From NCBI GenBank assembly GCA_051881075.1, contig JBJEPE010000004.1, forward strand, positions 1 to 64,000: a stretch of 64,000 bases of DNA, in the 5' to 3' direction. The stretch is from RUG14223 sp051881075 (GTDB lineage: Bacteria > Bacillota > Clostridia > Oscillospirales > Acutalibacteraceae). The notes under the pieces were generated by a model, which worked only from the letters and a program-made list of their open reading frames with translations, did not search any database and had not been told where the DNA came from. How positions within the stretch are numbered: position 1 is the first letter of the stretch; each line of letters starts with the position of its first letter. A program made the translations under genes and the position numbers. Shown here one piece after another: positions 1 through 8,743 of this stretch.

Positions 1-8
1 ATGCAATG

Positions 9-48
9 AAAAAGACCGTAACTGCATTAGTGCAGTTACAGCCTTTTT
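9..48 (-). terminator. Rho-independent terminator of the three-paralog operon
   Basis: A 9-bp perfect stem (GTAACTGCA/TGCAGTTAC, positions 18-26 and 31-39) has a 4-nt loop. On the minus strand it is followed by a T-run (complement of 9-13). A T-run also follows on the plus strand (44-48), so it could work in both directions. It lies just past the stop of the minus-strand gene ending at 76. Confidence 0.85.
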
Positions 49-75
49 GTGTAAATATATTTGCAGGAGGAAGAT

Positions 76-579
76 TTACTGTACATAATCAGGAACTTTT
101 TTCGGAATTAATGTATATGTTAATTCGTCAATATCGTCCATGCCGGCAATAAAAAATCTATCAAGAGATAGGTTTTTTACGTCATCTGTCGGTTTGCCTA
201 CGTAGTAAACATTGTAGTATTTATCTTCTATTTTAAGCTGTTCAAACTTATAGAAATTAATGTCGCCGAATGTAAAGTAATAACCCCGATCACCGTAGGT
301 GTGCACGTAATTGTCCAAATATTCCTGCGTCATATCATACTTATCAAGTTTATTTAGCATGAAATCCCAGACAGCTCTTTTTTGTGAAAAGGATAATTCG
401 GTTTCTTCGTCCTTATTAAAGAATACCATATCCGTACAATCTTCAATTCCGAATTTATCGTTAATAGCCTTTTTTGTATCAGACATATATAGCGTATATT
501 TAATCCCGACAACTGCCGCCGCTACAACTATAACCGCAACAAATACGGAAAGAATGATTTTAACCTTTTTGTTTTTCAT
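76..579 (-). CDS. Small membrane-anchored protein, paralog 1 of 3, function unknown
   Basis: This 167-residue protein starts MKNKKVKIILSVFVAVIVVA, a lysine-rich N-terminus followed by one hydrophobic segment (about residues 7-27). It is probably an uncleaved anchor with the remaining 140 or so residues outside the cell. It shares blocks with the two upstream genes: the same N-terminus, a KFGIEDCTD block near residue 42, an ELSF...VWDFMLNK block around residues 60-77, a FGD motif near residue 105 and a YYVGK-like block. A clear GGAGG-type ribosome site precedes the ATG. It is the last gene of a three-gene tandem family, 35 bp after the second copy, and ends at a strong terminator. I do not recognise a named family. 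The shared Cys after the GIED/GIEN block could be functional. Confidence 0.75.
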   Translation of the reverse strand: MKNKKVKIILSVFVAVIVVAAAVVGIKYTLYMSDTKKAINDKFGIEDCTDMVFFNKDEETELSFSQKRAVWDFMLNKLDKYDMTQEYLDNYVHTYGDRGYYFTFGDINFYKFEQLKIEDKYYNVYYVGKPTDDVKNLSLDRFFIAGMDDIDELTYTLIPKKVPDYVQ

Positions 580-614
580 GGGATTGCCTCCTTATTTGTG
601 ATTGAATAAAATAT

Positions 615-1182
615 TTATCTTGAAATTGATCTAAATATATTGTTAAAGGAAGTTTCTTCGGAGGACTCGATAACGTAATAGTTATAAAACGAGTTGCTGC
701 TACCTAAGCGATATATTGAGTATTGTTTTCCATTGCTTTCGATACGTTCAAAGAGAGAGAGGTTAACATCGCCAAAAGTCAAACAAAATCCGCCTACTAA
801 TGCATATCTCTCCTTGTCTAATTCCTCTTGTGTCATTTCGTATTTTTCAAACTTATTGAGCATGAAATCACAAACCTTCTCTCTAAGCTCAAAGGATAAT
901 TCTGTTGTTTTATAAAGAGAGGTATATGTAATATTTGCGCAGTCTTCAATGCCGAATTTGTCATTCATGGCTTTGTTCATTTCAGAGATGTAAAGGCTAT
1001 ACTTTATCCNNNNNNNNNNNNNNNNNNNNNNNNNNNNNNNNNNNNNNNNNNNNNNNNNNNNNNNNNNNNNNNNNNNNNNNNNNNNNNNNNNNNNNNNNNN
1101 NNNNNNNNNCGATAACTGCCGCCGCTACAATGATAATCCCAACAAATACGGAAAGAATGATTTTTACCTTTTTGTTTTTCAT
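615..1182 (-). CDS. Small membrane-anchored protein, paralog 2 of 3, interrupted by an assembly gap
   Basis: The N-terminus (start at 1182, MKNKKVKIILSVFVGIIIVA) and the C-terminal part (from the KYSLYISE-like block to the stop at 615) are separated by 100 N at 1010-1109. The flanks of the gap join perfectly onto the matching sequence of the third copy (around 1632-1660). Removing the 100 N restores one open frame of 155 codons plus stop, close to the 161 and 167 residues of the neighbours. The simplest reading is an intact gene. An equally possible reading is that whole extra copies were collapsed at this point. One N-terminal membrane segment and an extracellular domain are predicted; function is unknown. 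The intergenic spacers to the neighbours are short (46 and 35 bp), consistent with one transcript. Confidence 0.65.
1010..1109. other. Assembly gap (100 N) inside a paralogous gene family
   Basis: Exactly 100 N. The flanking bases are identical to contiguous sequence in the third paralog, so the true gap is either zero or an integral number of collapsed paralog units. Confidence 0.9.
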
Positions 1183-1228
1183 GGAATTGCCTCCTATAAT
1201 CCGGTTATTTTATATAATTAATTTATTA

Positions 1229-1714
1229 CTACTCTACTTTAAAGGATTTATTGAATGTATCGAATATCATATTGAATTGCTGACTTGCCAAAAGATCTAC
1301 AATGTAGTATTGCGTTTTTCCATCAGTTTTCGAGGTTAAATAATATATAGAGTAGGTTTTTCCATCCCTTTTCATACCATCATAAAAGCCGAAGGAATAA
1401 TCGCCAAGCTGTAAATGAAATCCGCCAAAACGAAGTAAATGATCATCTATTTGGGCTTGAGATATTTCGTATTTCTCAATCTTATTGAGCATAAAGTCCC
1501 AAACATCTTTTTCCTGCTTTAATGAAAGCTCTCTTTTATTCATGAGTGAGTCTATATAAACAATGTCAGTACAATTCTCAATGCCGAATTTTTCATTCAT
1601 GGCTTTGTTCATTTCAGAGATGTAAAGGCTATACTTTATCCCGATAACTGCCGCCGCTACAATGATAATCCCAACAAATACGGAAAGAATGATTTTAACT
1701 TTTTTGTTTTTCAT
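1229..1714 (-). CDS. Small membrane-anchored protein, paralog 3 of 3, function unknown
   Basis: 161 residues, first gene of the tandem trio. The N-terminal membrane segment (about residues 7-27) is nearly identical in DNA to copy 2, while the outer domain has diverged. It keeps the FGIENCTD block, an ELSL...VWDFMLNK block, a LGDYSFGFYDG stretch and a YYIVDLL...FNMIF C-terminus. A GGAGG-containing ribosome site lies 6-8 bases before the ATG. The near-identity of the first 40 codons with copy 2, against loose similarity later, suggests recent duplication or gene conversion of the 5' end. No enzyme motif is visible. Confidence 0.75.
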   Translation of the reverse strand: MKNKKVKIILSVFVGIIIVAAAVIGIKYSLYISEMNKAMNEKFGIENCTDIVYIDSLMNKRELSLKQEKDVWDFMLNKIEKYEISQAQIDDHLLRFGGFHLQLGDYSFGFYDGMKRDGKTYSIYYLTSKTDGKTQYYIVDLLASQQFNMIFDTFNKSFKVE

Positions 1715-1812
1715 GTGGTTACCTCCGCTTAATTTGATTATGATTGTTCAAATAAATTTCAGGAATGATGATAATAGCTTATCTGCGCATAATAATCACC
1801 CTCATAATAACT

Positions 1813-1844
1813 AATTAAAATAAATATGTAAATTTATTTTAATT
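1813..1844. repeat. 13-bp AT-only inverted repeat in a divergent intergenic region
   Basis: Arms AATTAAAATAAAT and ATTTATTTTAATT are perfectly complementary around a 6-nt centre. They sit in the 438-bp spacer (1715-2152) between the divergent paralog operon and pyrH, so this is not the end of any gene. It may be an operator or a cruciform-prone site. Apart from this and the pyrH promoter, the spacer is AT-rich with nothing else I can name. Confidence 0.5.
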
Positions 1845-2027
1845 AAAGTATAAAGTATCGTAGTATAAAATTCAACACATTTTTACCATAAATAGGTAAA
1901 TTCTCTATTATGTACAAATGGACTGGCATAATATTGTGAAATTATAATAAATTTTATAAAAGCATTATTTAAAATATTAATATACTTATGATGATACCGA
2001 TTAAAAAAATAATTTTATTAATTATGC

Positions 2028-2056
2028 TTTACATTGCGTGGAAAATATAGTAGAAT
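2028..2056 (+). promoter_or_regulatory. Sigma-A-type promoter for the pyrH cluster
   Basis: TTTACA at 2028-2033, a 17-nt spacer, then TAGAAT at 2051-2056, about 97 bp before the pyrH ATG. Spacing is ideal and both hexamers are one or two mismatches from consensus. Confidence 0.55.
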
Positions 2057-2152
2057 ATAAAAGAGTACATATGTCTAAGTGAGCGTATGTACGGGTAAAA
2101 TGAAATATATGACCTATTAGTAAAATAATATCCATGAAAGGAATGTTAAATA

Positions 2153-2863
2153 ATGGGCACAAAATACAAGAGAGTTTTACTAAAGCTTAGCGGTGAATCG
2201 CTTGCCGGCGACGATAAGCACGGAATTAACTTTGACACGGTACTTACCTTTTGTGAAGCAATAAAGCAATGCGTAGACCTAGGCGTACAAGTAGGCATAG
2301 TAGTAGGAGGAGGTAACTTTTGGCGTGGCAGAAGCAGTGGTAAAATGGACAGAACAAGAGCCGACCATATGGGTATGCTTGCAACGGTTATCAATGCTTT
2401 GGGTGTTGCCGATGCGCTTGAACAGCTCGGAGTTGATGTAAGAGTTCAAACGGCTATAACAATGCAGGCCTTTGCAGAGCCATATATAAGGAATAAGGCT
2501 GTAAGACATCTGCAAAAAGGCAGAGTAGTTGTATTCGGGTGCGGTACGGGTAATCCGTTCTTCTCTACAGATACGGGCGCAGCATTACGTGCCGCTGAGA
2601 TAGATGCGGATATAATACTTAAGGCAACTATGGTTGACGGTGTTTATGACAGCGACCCACACACTAATCCTAATGCAGTGAAATATAAAAAGGTCACATT
2701 TGACGATGTTTTAAGCAAAGACCTTAAGGTAATGGACGGCACGGCGGCATCATTGTGCAGAGATAATAAGCTGCCTATACTCGTATTCAGTGTAGCTGAC
2801 CCACAGAATATAGTCAGAGCGGTTATGGGCGAGGACATAGGCACATTGGTAGTTAATTCTTGA
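2153..2863 (+). CDS. pyrH: UMP kinase
   Basis: Uridylate kinase of the amino-acid-kinase fold, phosphorylating UMP to UDP in pyrimidine nucleotide synthesis; cytoplasmic, hexameric in the family. Visible motifs are the N-terminal KLSGESLAG phosphate loop (residues 10-18), the GIVVGGGNFWRG loop (about 48-59), ADHMGMLATVINALG (about 70-84) and FGCGTGNPFFSTDTGAALRA (about 126-145). At 236 residues it has the family's usual length. The start is fixed by an AAAGGAATG ribosome site before ATG 2153. It is first in a conserved run with frr and uppS, the usual Firmicutes order although tsf and rpsB are not seen upstream. A promoter candidate lies at 2028-2056. Confidence 0.97.
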   Translation: MGTKYKRVLLKLSGESLAGDDKHGINFDTVLTFCEAIKQCVDLGVQVGIVVGGGNFWRGRSSGKMDRTRADHMGMLATVINALGVADALEQLGVDVRVQTAITMQAFAEPYIRNKAVRHLQKGRVVVFGCGTGNPFFSTDTGAALRAAEIDADIILKATMVDGVYDSDPHTNPNAVKYKKVTFDDVLSKDLKVMDGTAASLCRDNKLPILVFSVADPQNIVRAVMGEDIGTLVVNS

Positions 2864-2933
2864 TTGGTTTATAACTTTATAATTTATGTGTTTAGCCTTT
2901 GACACATATCAAAAGGCAGTATCTAATAAATTA

Positions 2934-2956
2934 TCGCACAGCGAAATCCTGTGCGA
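2934..2956 (+). other. Hairpin in the pyrH-frr spacer
   Basis: Stem TCGCACAG/CTGTGCGA (8 bp) with a 7-nt loop, extended by weaker AT pairs outside. No T-run follows, so it is not a typical terminator. It lies 25 bp before the frr start and could be an RNA processing or stability element. Confidence 0.5.
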
Positions 2957-2981
2957 AATAATAAATATGGGAGATGGATTT

Positions 2982-3536
2982 ATGAAAGAAGTACTGAAAA
3001 ACGCAGAAGAAAAAATGGAAAAGACCTTAGCGCATCTTCAGGGCGATTATGCGGCTATACGTGCAGGCAGAGCAAACCCTGCCGTACTGGATAAGGTGAC
3101 TGTTGACTATTATGGCGTACCTACGGCAATCAACCAGCTTGCGGCTGTATCTGTAGCAGAGGCAAGAACACTTATAATCCAGCCGTGGGACGCATCTGTT
3201 GTAAGAGCTATAGAGAGGGCTATTCAAACATCTGATATCGGTATAAATCCGCAATCAGACGGTAAGATGATAAGACTTATTTTTCCACCGCTTACTGAGG
3301 ACAGAAGACGTGAAATAAGCAAAGATATCTCTAAGATGGGCGAAGATACTAAGGTTGCCATGCGCTCTATTCGCCGTGATGCAATGGATAAGTTTAAGGC
3401 TATGAAGAAGAATAACGAGCTTACAGAAGATGACCTTAAGCAAGCGGAAAAGAAGATACAGGATGCTACCGATAAGTACATTAAGCTTGTTGACGGCGTA
3501 GCCGAAAAGAAGCAAAAAGAGATTATGGAGATCTGA
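2982..3536 (+). CDS. frr: Ribosome recycling factor
   Basis: RRF works with EF-G to split post-termination ribosomes. I place the start at ATG 2982 rather than the longer in-frame start at 2886. A GGGAG ribosome site precedes 2982, and the resulting 184 residues (MKEVLKNAEEKMEKTLAHLQ...) match the family length of about 185; the longer version would begin with unrelated sequence crossing a hairpin. Family signatures include IRAGRANPAVLDKV near residue 30, YYGVPTAINQLAAVSVAEAR around 45-65 and the C-terminal KK...ELTEDDLKQAEKKIQDATDKYI helix. It follows pyrH by about 120 bp and precedes uppS by 26 bp. Confidence 0.96.
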   Translation: MKEVLKNAEEKMEKTLAHLQGDYAAIRAGRANPAVLDKVTVDYYGVPTAINQLAAVSVAEARTLIIQPWDASVVRAIERAIQTSDIGINPQSDGKMIRLIFPPLTEDRRREISKDISKMGEDTKVAMRSIRRDAMDKFKAMKKNNELTEDDLKQAEKKIQDATDKYIKLVDGVAEKKQKEIMEI

Positions 3537-3562
3537 TTTTATTATAAGAGGGTAGTGTAGCA

Positions 3563-4300
3563 ATGGCTTTATTTAAAAAGAAAAACACACAGCTTGACAA
3601 AGCCTTGTTGCCTGTACACCTTGGCATTATTATGGACGGAAACGGGAGATGGGCCAAGCGGCGCGGTCTCCCACGCTCCGCCGGGCATAAGGTTGGTGCA
3701 GGAACTTTCAGAACTATTACACGTTACTGTAGTGATATAGGAATTAAATATTTGACGGTATATGCCTTCTCTACTGAAAATTGGAAGCGTCCTAAAGAAG
3801 AAGTGGACGCTTTGATGAAGCTGTTTGAGGAGTATTTGAGAGAGGCGATATCCGACTTTAAGGATGATGACATAGTAGTTCGTTTTATCGGTGATAAAAC
3901 GGCTTTTTCACCCAAACTGCAGGAGCTTATAGAAGAAACCGAGGAATCCTCTAAGGACAGACCCGGAATGGTGCTTAATATTGCGATGAATTACGGCAGC
4001 AGAGATGAGCTGGTTACTGCGACTAAAAAAATAGCTTTGAAAATACGTGATAAATCACTTGACATAGATGACATAAATGAACAGCTTATATCAGATAATC
4101 TTTATACGGCAGGTCAGCCTGATCCGGATCTGATAATTCGACCAAGCGGTGAGTATAGAATATCAAACTTCCTGCTTTGGCAGTCGGCGTATTCCGAGTA
4201 TATAGTAATGGACATACTCTGGCCCGACTTTAAGACGGAGGATCTTGATAAAGCACTCATTGAATATTCACATAGAAACAGAAGATTTGGCGGAGTTTGA
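3563..4300 (+). CDS. uppS: Undecaprenyl diphosphate synthase (cis-prenyltransferase)
   Basis: Adds isoprene units in cis to make the C55 carrier lipid used for peptidoglycan and other wall polymers. 245 residues, normal for the family. The catalytic IIMDGNGRWAKRRGLPRSAG block (residues 23-42) holds the essential Asp of MDGNGRWA. TVYAFSTENWKRP (about 66-78), LNIAMNYGSRDELV (about 138-151) and the C-terminal PDLIIRPSGEYRISNFLLWQ region with IRPSGE are all present. The start has a GAGGGTAGTG ribosome site. It is followed 15 bp later by cdsA and then dxr, so lipid carrier and precursor genes are grouped. Confidence 0.97.
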   Translation: MALFKKKNTQLDKALLPVHLGIIMDGNGRWAKRRGLPRSAGHKVGAGTFRTITRYCSDIGIKYLTVYAFSTENWKRPKEEVDALMKLFEEYLREAISDFKDDDIVVRFIGDKTAFSPKLQELIEETEESSKDRPGMVLNIAMNYGSRDELVTATKKIALKIRDKSLDIDDINEQLISDNLYTAGQPDPDLIIRPSGEYRISNFLLWQSAYSEYIVMDILWPDFKTEDLDKALIEYSHRNRRFGGV

Positions 4301-4315
4301 TTTGGAGGGATAGTT

Positions 4316-5149
4316 ATGCTTACTCGTATATTATCAGGTGCGGCAATCGCCGTGATTATGGTTTTACTGTTTATATTAAATCCTATTTTCCCGTTTACGA
4401 TGCACATTTTTACAACATTTCTTTTGGCAATAGCGATATATGAGATACATAAGGTAGGCGGGCTTGAAAAGACATATCCATTGTTTATACCGTGCGAGAT
4501 ATTTGCACTTGCTACACCGTGGCTTATGGCAACGGGTCATTTACTCACAGCCGTTTATGCCTTTGCATTGGTAATCTTTGCAATGATGCTTTTCTTCCAC
4601 GAAAAGATAAAATTTGCAGATGCGGCTTTTTCCGTTACATCCACATTGCTTGTTACGTTTGGACTTTCTTCACTTGTAGGATTGTATAATGTAGGCGGTG
4701 CGAAGCTTGCAAACCTGTATATATTTACGGCAATGTGCATACCGTGGGGTGCCGATATAGGCGGCTACTTTATGGGTGTGTTCTTTGGTAAGCATAAGCT
4801 TTGCCCTAAGGTTAGCCCTAAAAAGACAGTCGAGGGTTTTATAGGCAGTATAATATGGGGAGTTGCCTTGCCTATCATTTATGCCGTCGTTTACTTTAAG
4901 CTTGCGGATATGAGCGGCTATGCGGTTAATTATACCGCACTTGCCATAGTAAGCTTTGCCAGTGTATTCGTTTCGGTTTTGGGCGACCTTACATTCTCTA
5001 TTATCAAGCGTAACTACAACATAAAGGATTACGGAAACCTTATCCCCGGTCACGGCGGAATACTTGATAGATTTGACAGCGTGATATTTACCGCACCTAC
5101 TATGTTAGTATGTTTACAATATGTTACGATTTTTTACACAATTATGTGA
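4316..5149 (+). CDS. cdsA: Phosphatidate cytidylyltransferase (CDP-diglyceride synthase)
   Basis: Makes CDP-diacylglycerol from CTP and phosphatidic acid, the branch point for bacterial phospholipids. It is an integral membrane protein of 277 residues with about eight hydrophobic segments. The family signature lies near the C-terminus: SVLGDLTFSIIKRNYNIKDY followed by GNLIPGHGGILDRFDS (about residues 222-257). The SPKKTVEGFIGS block (about 163-174) is also typical. A GGAGG ribosome site 5-6 bases upstream fixes the ATG. It lies between uppS and dxr in the usual lipid-precursor cluster. Confidence 0.96.
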   Translation: MLTRILSGAAIAVIMVLLFILNPIFPFTMHIFTTFLLAIAIYEIHKVGGLEKTYPLFIPCEIFALATPWLMATGHLLTAVYAFALVIFAMMLFFHEKIKFADAAFSVTSTLLVTFGLSSLVGLYNVGGAKLANLYIFTAMCIPWGADIGGYFMGVFFGKHKLCPKVSPKKTVEGFIGSIIWGVALPIIYAVVYFKLADMSGYAVNYTALAIVSFASVFVSVLGDLTFSIIKRNYNIKDYGNLIPGHGGILDRFDSVIFTAPTMLVCLQYVTIFYTIM

Positions 5150-5229
5150 TAGAATAAGTAATTAATCGTTTTACTGATTGCTGTATATAAATTTATGGTG
5201 AATGTAAAATCGAAGGGAAAGAATTAATA

Positions 5230-6384
5230 ATGACTGAAAATATGGTTATCCTCGGCTCTACAGGCTCTATAGGTACACAAGCCCTTACGGTAGCCGAGAA
5301 GCTTAACATAAAGGTTTCTGCACTTACGGCAAACGGGAATATCAAGTTGCTTGAAGAGCAGATACGAAAGTTTAGGCCTGCGCTTGCCGTTGTATACGAT
5401 GAAGACAAAGCGGCTGAGCTTAAGCTTAAAATTGCCGATACAGATACAAAGGTACTTGCAGGAATGGACGGACTGTGTGAGGCGGCCACGCTAAATTCAG
5501 CCGATACCGTGCTTAATTCGGTTGTCGGCATGGTGGGATTACAGCCTACTCTGGCGGCGGCAGGTGCTAAGAAGAATATTGCGCTCGCCAATAAAGAAAC
5601 ACTGGTTGCCGGCGGTGAGCTTGTTATGCGTGCAGTGGCCGAAAACGGAGTAAAGCTTTACCCTGTAGACAGCGAACATTCGGCAATATTCCAATGCTTA
5701 CAGGGCTGTAACGATAAAAAAGAAGTTAAAAAGATAATACTTACGGCATCGGGTGGCCCATTCTTCGGTAAAAGCTATGACGAGCTGAGAGAGATGACTC
5801 CCGAACAAAGCCTTAAGCATCCTAACTGGAGCATGGGCGCTAAGATAACCATAGACTCGGCTACCATGATGAATAAGGGACTTGAAATAATCGAGGCTTT
5901 TTGGCTGTTTGATATGCCTGTAGATAAGATAGATGTTGTAGTACACAGAGAGAGCGTTATTCACTCTCTTATTGAATATACCGATAACTCGGTTATTGCA
6001 CAGCTTGGTGTGCCGGATATGAAGATACCCATACAGTATGCACTTACATATCCGCAAAGGTTTGAATGTCCCGTTAAGGAGCTTGACCTTGCCGATGTAA
6101 TGCAACTTAGCTTTTATAAACCTGACTATGATACATTCATCTGTATGAAAGCGTGCAAAGAGGCTATAGCAAAGGGCGGATTATATCCTGCTGTGGTAAA
6201 CGGCGCAAATGAGCAGGCGGTTACCCTGTATCTGAACAGAAAGATAAGATTTACCGATATAGGAGAGCTTGTCTATGATGCACTCAATAGCTTTGAGGGT
6301 AAAAAGATAACCTGTCTTGAAGACGTGCTTGATGCCGATAAATGGGGCAGGGAGTATTTGCTGAATGCAGCACGGAGTTTGTAA
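5230..6384 (+). CDS. dxr: 1-deoxy-D-xylulose 5-phosphate reductoisomerase
   Basis: Second step of the MEP isoprenoid pathway: converts DXP to MEP with NADPH and a divalent metal. 384 residues, standard length. The N-terminal Rossmann motif VILGSTGSIGTQAL lies at residues 6-19. ANKETLVAGGELVM (about 119-132), the metal-site region PVDSEHSAIFQCL (about 144-156), the ASGGPFF flexible-loop motif (about 175) and IDSATMMNKGLEIIEAFWLF (about 210-229) are all present. The ATG at 5230 has a GAAGGGAAAG ribosome site. ispG of the same pathway lies two genes downstream, so two MEP enzymes share the cluster with the prenyltransferase that uses their products. Confidence 0.97.
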   Translation: MTENMVILGSTGSIGTQALTVAEKLNIKVSALTANGNIKLLEEQIRKFRPALAVVYDEDKAAELKLKIADTDTKVLAGMDGLCEAATLNSADTVLNSVVGMVGLQPTLAAAGAKKNIALANKETLVAGGELVMRAVAENGVKLYPVDSEHSAIFQCLQGCNDKKEVKKIILTASGGPFFGKSYDELREMTPEQSLKHPNWSMGAKITIDSATMMNKGLEIIEAFWLFDMPVDKIDVVVHRESVIHSLIEYTDNSVIAQLGVPDMKIPIQYALTYPQRFECPVKELDLADVMQLSFYKPDYDTFICMKACKEAIAKGGLYPAVVNGANEQAVTLYLNRKIRFTDIGELVYDALNSFEGKKITCLEDVLDADKWGREYLLNAARSL

Positions 6385-6471
6385 ATAATATAGTTTTTAA
6401 GCGCACACCTATGCTTTTTGCAGGCAGGCGCATTTATAAATTTATTAACTTAATTATAAGCGTTGAAGGGA

Positions 6472-7536
6472 ATGATCCATATTAGTACGGTTTTATTGAT
6501 TATTATAGCGGTGTTGCTGTTTGAACTGTTGATATTCGGACATGAATTCGGACATTTTATTACCGCTAAGCTTTCAGGTGTTCAGGTAAATGAATTTGCT
6601 CTTGGCATGGGTCCTAAGATATTAGGATTTAAAAAGGGCGATACACAGTATTCGTTGCGGCTTTTTCCCATAGGCGGATACTGCATGATGGAGGGCGAAG
6701 ACGGAGATAGCCTAAACGAGCGTGCGTTCTGCAATAAGTCTGTATTTAAGAGAATGATAGTAGTAATTGCAGGTGCGGTTATGAATATTATCATAGGCTT
6801 TATACTTATGCTGATATTGCAGGCACAGGAGCCGCAATATGCAACTATGACTATATCCAAATTTGCGGAGGATTCAGTAACACAGCAGGCAGGCTTACAG
6901 CTTGGCGATGAGATTTACTCAATCAACGGATACAGAACAAGAACTTATCTTGACCTATCTGTAGCACTTACCATGACCGATACTACGGCTCCGGAAATTG
7001 CCGTAAAGCGTAACGGCGAGATAATCGGCATAGGCAACGTTCAGCTTAAGACTGTTGAAACAACGGAAGGTCAACAGATGATACAGCTTGACTTTTACTT
7101 ACAGCCGCAAGAGAGAACCATAGGTACCGCACTGTCGTATAGCGCCAAGAACACCGTATCTGTGGTTAAAATGGTATGGCAGAGTCTTTTAGGACTATTG
7201 ACTGGTAAATTCGGTCTTAACGATATGTCCGGTATAGTCGGTACGGCTAACGTTATAAAAGATGCAGCCGCAGAGGGACTTAAGAGAAGCTTTGGCGATG
7301 CCGTGAATAATATAATTTATTTAATTATGATAATTTCTGTAAACTTGGGTGTATTCAATATGTTGCCTATCCCTGCACTTGACGGTGGAAGGTTCTTATT
7401 CCTTATAATTGAAGCAGTAAGAAGAAAGCCTATGAACAGAAATGTTGAGGGCTGGATCAATACAATATTCTTCGGATTACTCTTATTGCTTATAATAATA
7501 GTAACGTTTAGTGATGTTATAAAAATTTTCAGGTAG
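6472..7536 (+). CDS. rseP: Site-2-type intramembrane zinc metalloprotease
   Basis: Intramembrane protease of the RseP/RasP family, which cleaves anti-sigma factors and remnant signal peptides. Visible are HEFGH (the HExxH zinc motif) in the first membrane segment, an AGAVMNIIIGFIL membrane helix (about residue 100), a PDZ domain around residues 120-200 (AGLQLGDEIYSING) and the C-terminal NMLPIPALDGGRFLF motif (third zinc ligand). About 355 residues. The start is uncertain. The AAGGGA at 6466-6471 is too close to ATG 6472; a TTG at 6463 has no ribosome site; and an ATT codon at 6481 is at the best distance. Position between dxr and ispG is common in Firmicutes. Confidence 0.93.
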   Translation: MIHISTVLLIIIAVLLFELLIFGHEFGHFITAKLSGVQVNEFALGMGPKILGFKKGDTQYSLRLFPIGGYCMMEGEDGDSLNERAFCNKSVFKRMIVVIAGAVMNIIIGFILMLILQAQEPQYATMTISKFAEDSVTQQAGLQLGDEIYSINGYRTRTYLDLSVALTMTDTTAPEIAVKRNGEIIGIGNVQLKTVETTEGQQMIQLDFYLQPQERTIGTALSYSAKNTVSVVKMVWQSLLGLLTGKFGLNDMSGIVGTANVIKDAAAEGLKRSFGDAVNNIIYLIMIISVNLGVFNMLPIPALDGGRFLFLIIEAVRRKPMNRNVEGWINTIFFGLLLLLIIIVTFSDVIKIFR

Positions 7537-7614
7537 TAAAAAATAATAGATTCTAAAATAAGCCGTCGAGTTATCGGTATAATGCTGATATATCGGCGGC
7601 AGAATGGTGATTAT

Positions 7615-8664
7615 ATGATAAAAAGAAGATCAAGGGCGGTTACCGCAGGCGGTGTTGGTATAGGCGGAGATAACCCTGTAACCATACAGTCAATGTTGAA
7701 CGTACCGGCTAATAATATTGAAAAAAGTGTGCAGCAGGCTGTTGAGCTGGAGCAGGCAGGCTGTGAAATAATAAGAACGGCTATACCGGATAAGGATGCA
7801 ATACCGCTTATTTATGCACTTAAAGAAAATGTAAAGATCCCTGTGGTTGCAGATATACACTTTGACTATAAGCTTGCACTTGAATCGGCAGCGGCAGGCG
7901 TTGATAAAATAAGAATCAATCCCGGTAATATCGGCGATGAGAGCAGGGTCAAGCAGGTTGTGGACGCTTGCAGAGCAAGAAATATACCGATAAGAATAGG
8001 TGTTAATTCCGGCTCACTTGAGAAGCACATCCTTGCTAAGTACGGCAGTCCTACCGCACAGGCATTATGTGACAGCGCATTGTATCATGCCTCTTTACTT
8101 GAAAAGTTCGATTTCTATGATATAGTACTTTCTATGAAATCATCAAACGTTCAGACGATGGTAGAGGCCTATGAGATTGCGGCACAAAGCTGTGACTATC
8201 CGTTACATCTCGGAGTTACCGAGGCCGGCACAGAGCGCATGGGAATAATAAAATCCAGCGCAGGTATAGGTTCGCTTTTATTACACGGCATAGGAGATAC
8301 AATTAGAATATCGCTTACCGATAGCCCCATAAAAGAAATATACGCCGCCAAGGATCTGCTTAAAGCACTTGATATAAGAAAAGACGGTGTTCAGTTTGTA
8401 TCATGCCCAACCTGCGGCAGAACAAGTATTGACCTTATAAAGCTTGCGTCAGAAGCTGAAGAAAGGCTTAAGGATTGCAAAAAAAATATAAAGGTTGCAA
8501 TAATGGGTTGTGTTGTAAACGGCCCGGGCGAAGCAAGAGAGGCTGATATAGGTGTTGCAGGCGGTAAGGGCGAGGGACTTATATTCAAAAAGGGAGAGAT
8601 ACTCCGCAAAGTCCCCGAAGATAAGCTTTTGGATGAGCTTATGAAAGAGATAGATTTGTTATAA
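7615..8664 (+). CDS. ispG: 4-hydroxy-3-methylbut-2-enyl diphosphate synthase (IspG/GcpE)
   Basis: Late MEP-pathway [4Fe-4S] enzyme converting MEcPP to HMBPP. I start at ATG 7615 (MIKRRSRAVTAGGVGIGGDN), with a GGTGA ribosome site, rather than the weaker upstream in-frame start at 7582. This gives 349 residues, usual for bacterial IspG. The cluster ligands are visible in SCPTCGRTSIDLI (about residues 264-276) and MGCVVNGPGEAREADIG (about 300-316). VADIHFDYKLAL near residue 80 and INPGNIG near 100 belong to the TIM-barrel half. It follows rseP by about 80 bp and precedes polC. Confidence 0.96.
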   Translation: MIKRRSRAVTAGGVGIGGDNPVTIQSMLNVPANNIEKSVQQAVELEQAGCEIIRTAIPDKDAIPLIYALKENVKIPVVADIHFDYKLALESAAAGVDKIRINPGNIGDESRVKQVVDACRARNIPIRIGVNSGSLEKHILAKYGSPTAQALCDSALYHASLLEKFDFYDIVLSMKSSNVQTMVEAYEIAAQSCDYPLHLGVTEAGTERMGIIKSSAGIGSLLLHGIGDTIRISLTDSPIKEIYAAKDLLKALDIRKDGVQFVSCPTCGRTSIDLIKLASEAEERLKDCKKNIKVAIMGCVVNGPGEAREADIGVAGGKGEGLIFKKGEILRKVPEDKLLDELMKEIDLL

Positions 8665-8743
8665 TATTAAGATAAAGAAGAAAAAGAATAGGGTATTATA
8701 TACTGTATGCTTGAAATATATTTTCGTGCAAGCCATATAGCTT

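Noticed and set aside
2886..2981. N-terminal extension of frr
   Set aside because: The extra 32 codons cover an intergenic hairpin, lack a ribosome site and have no counterpart in RRF proteins.
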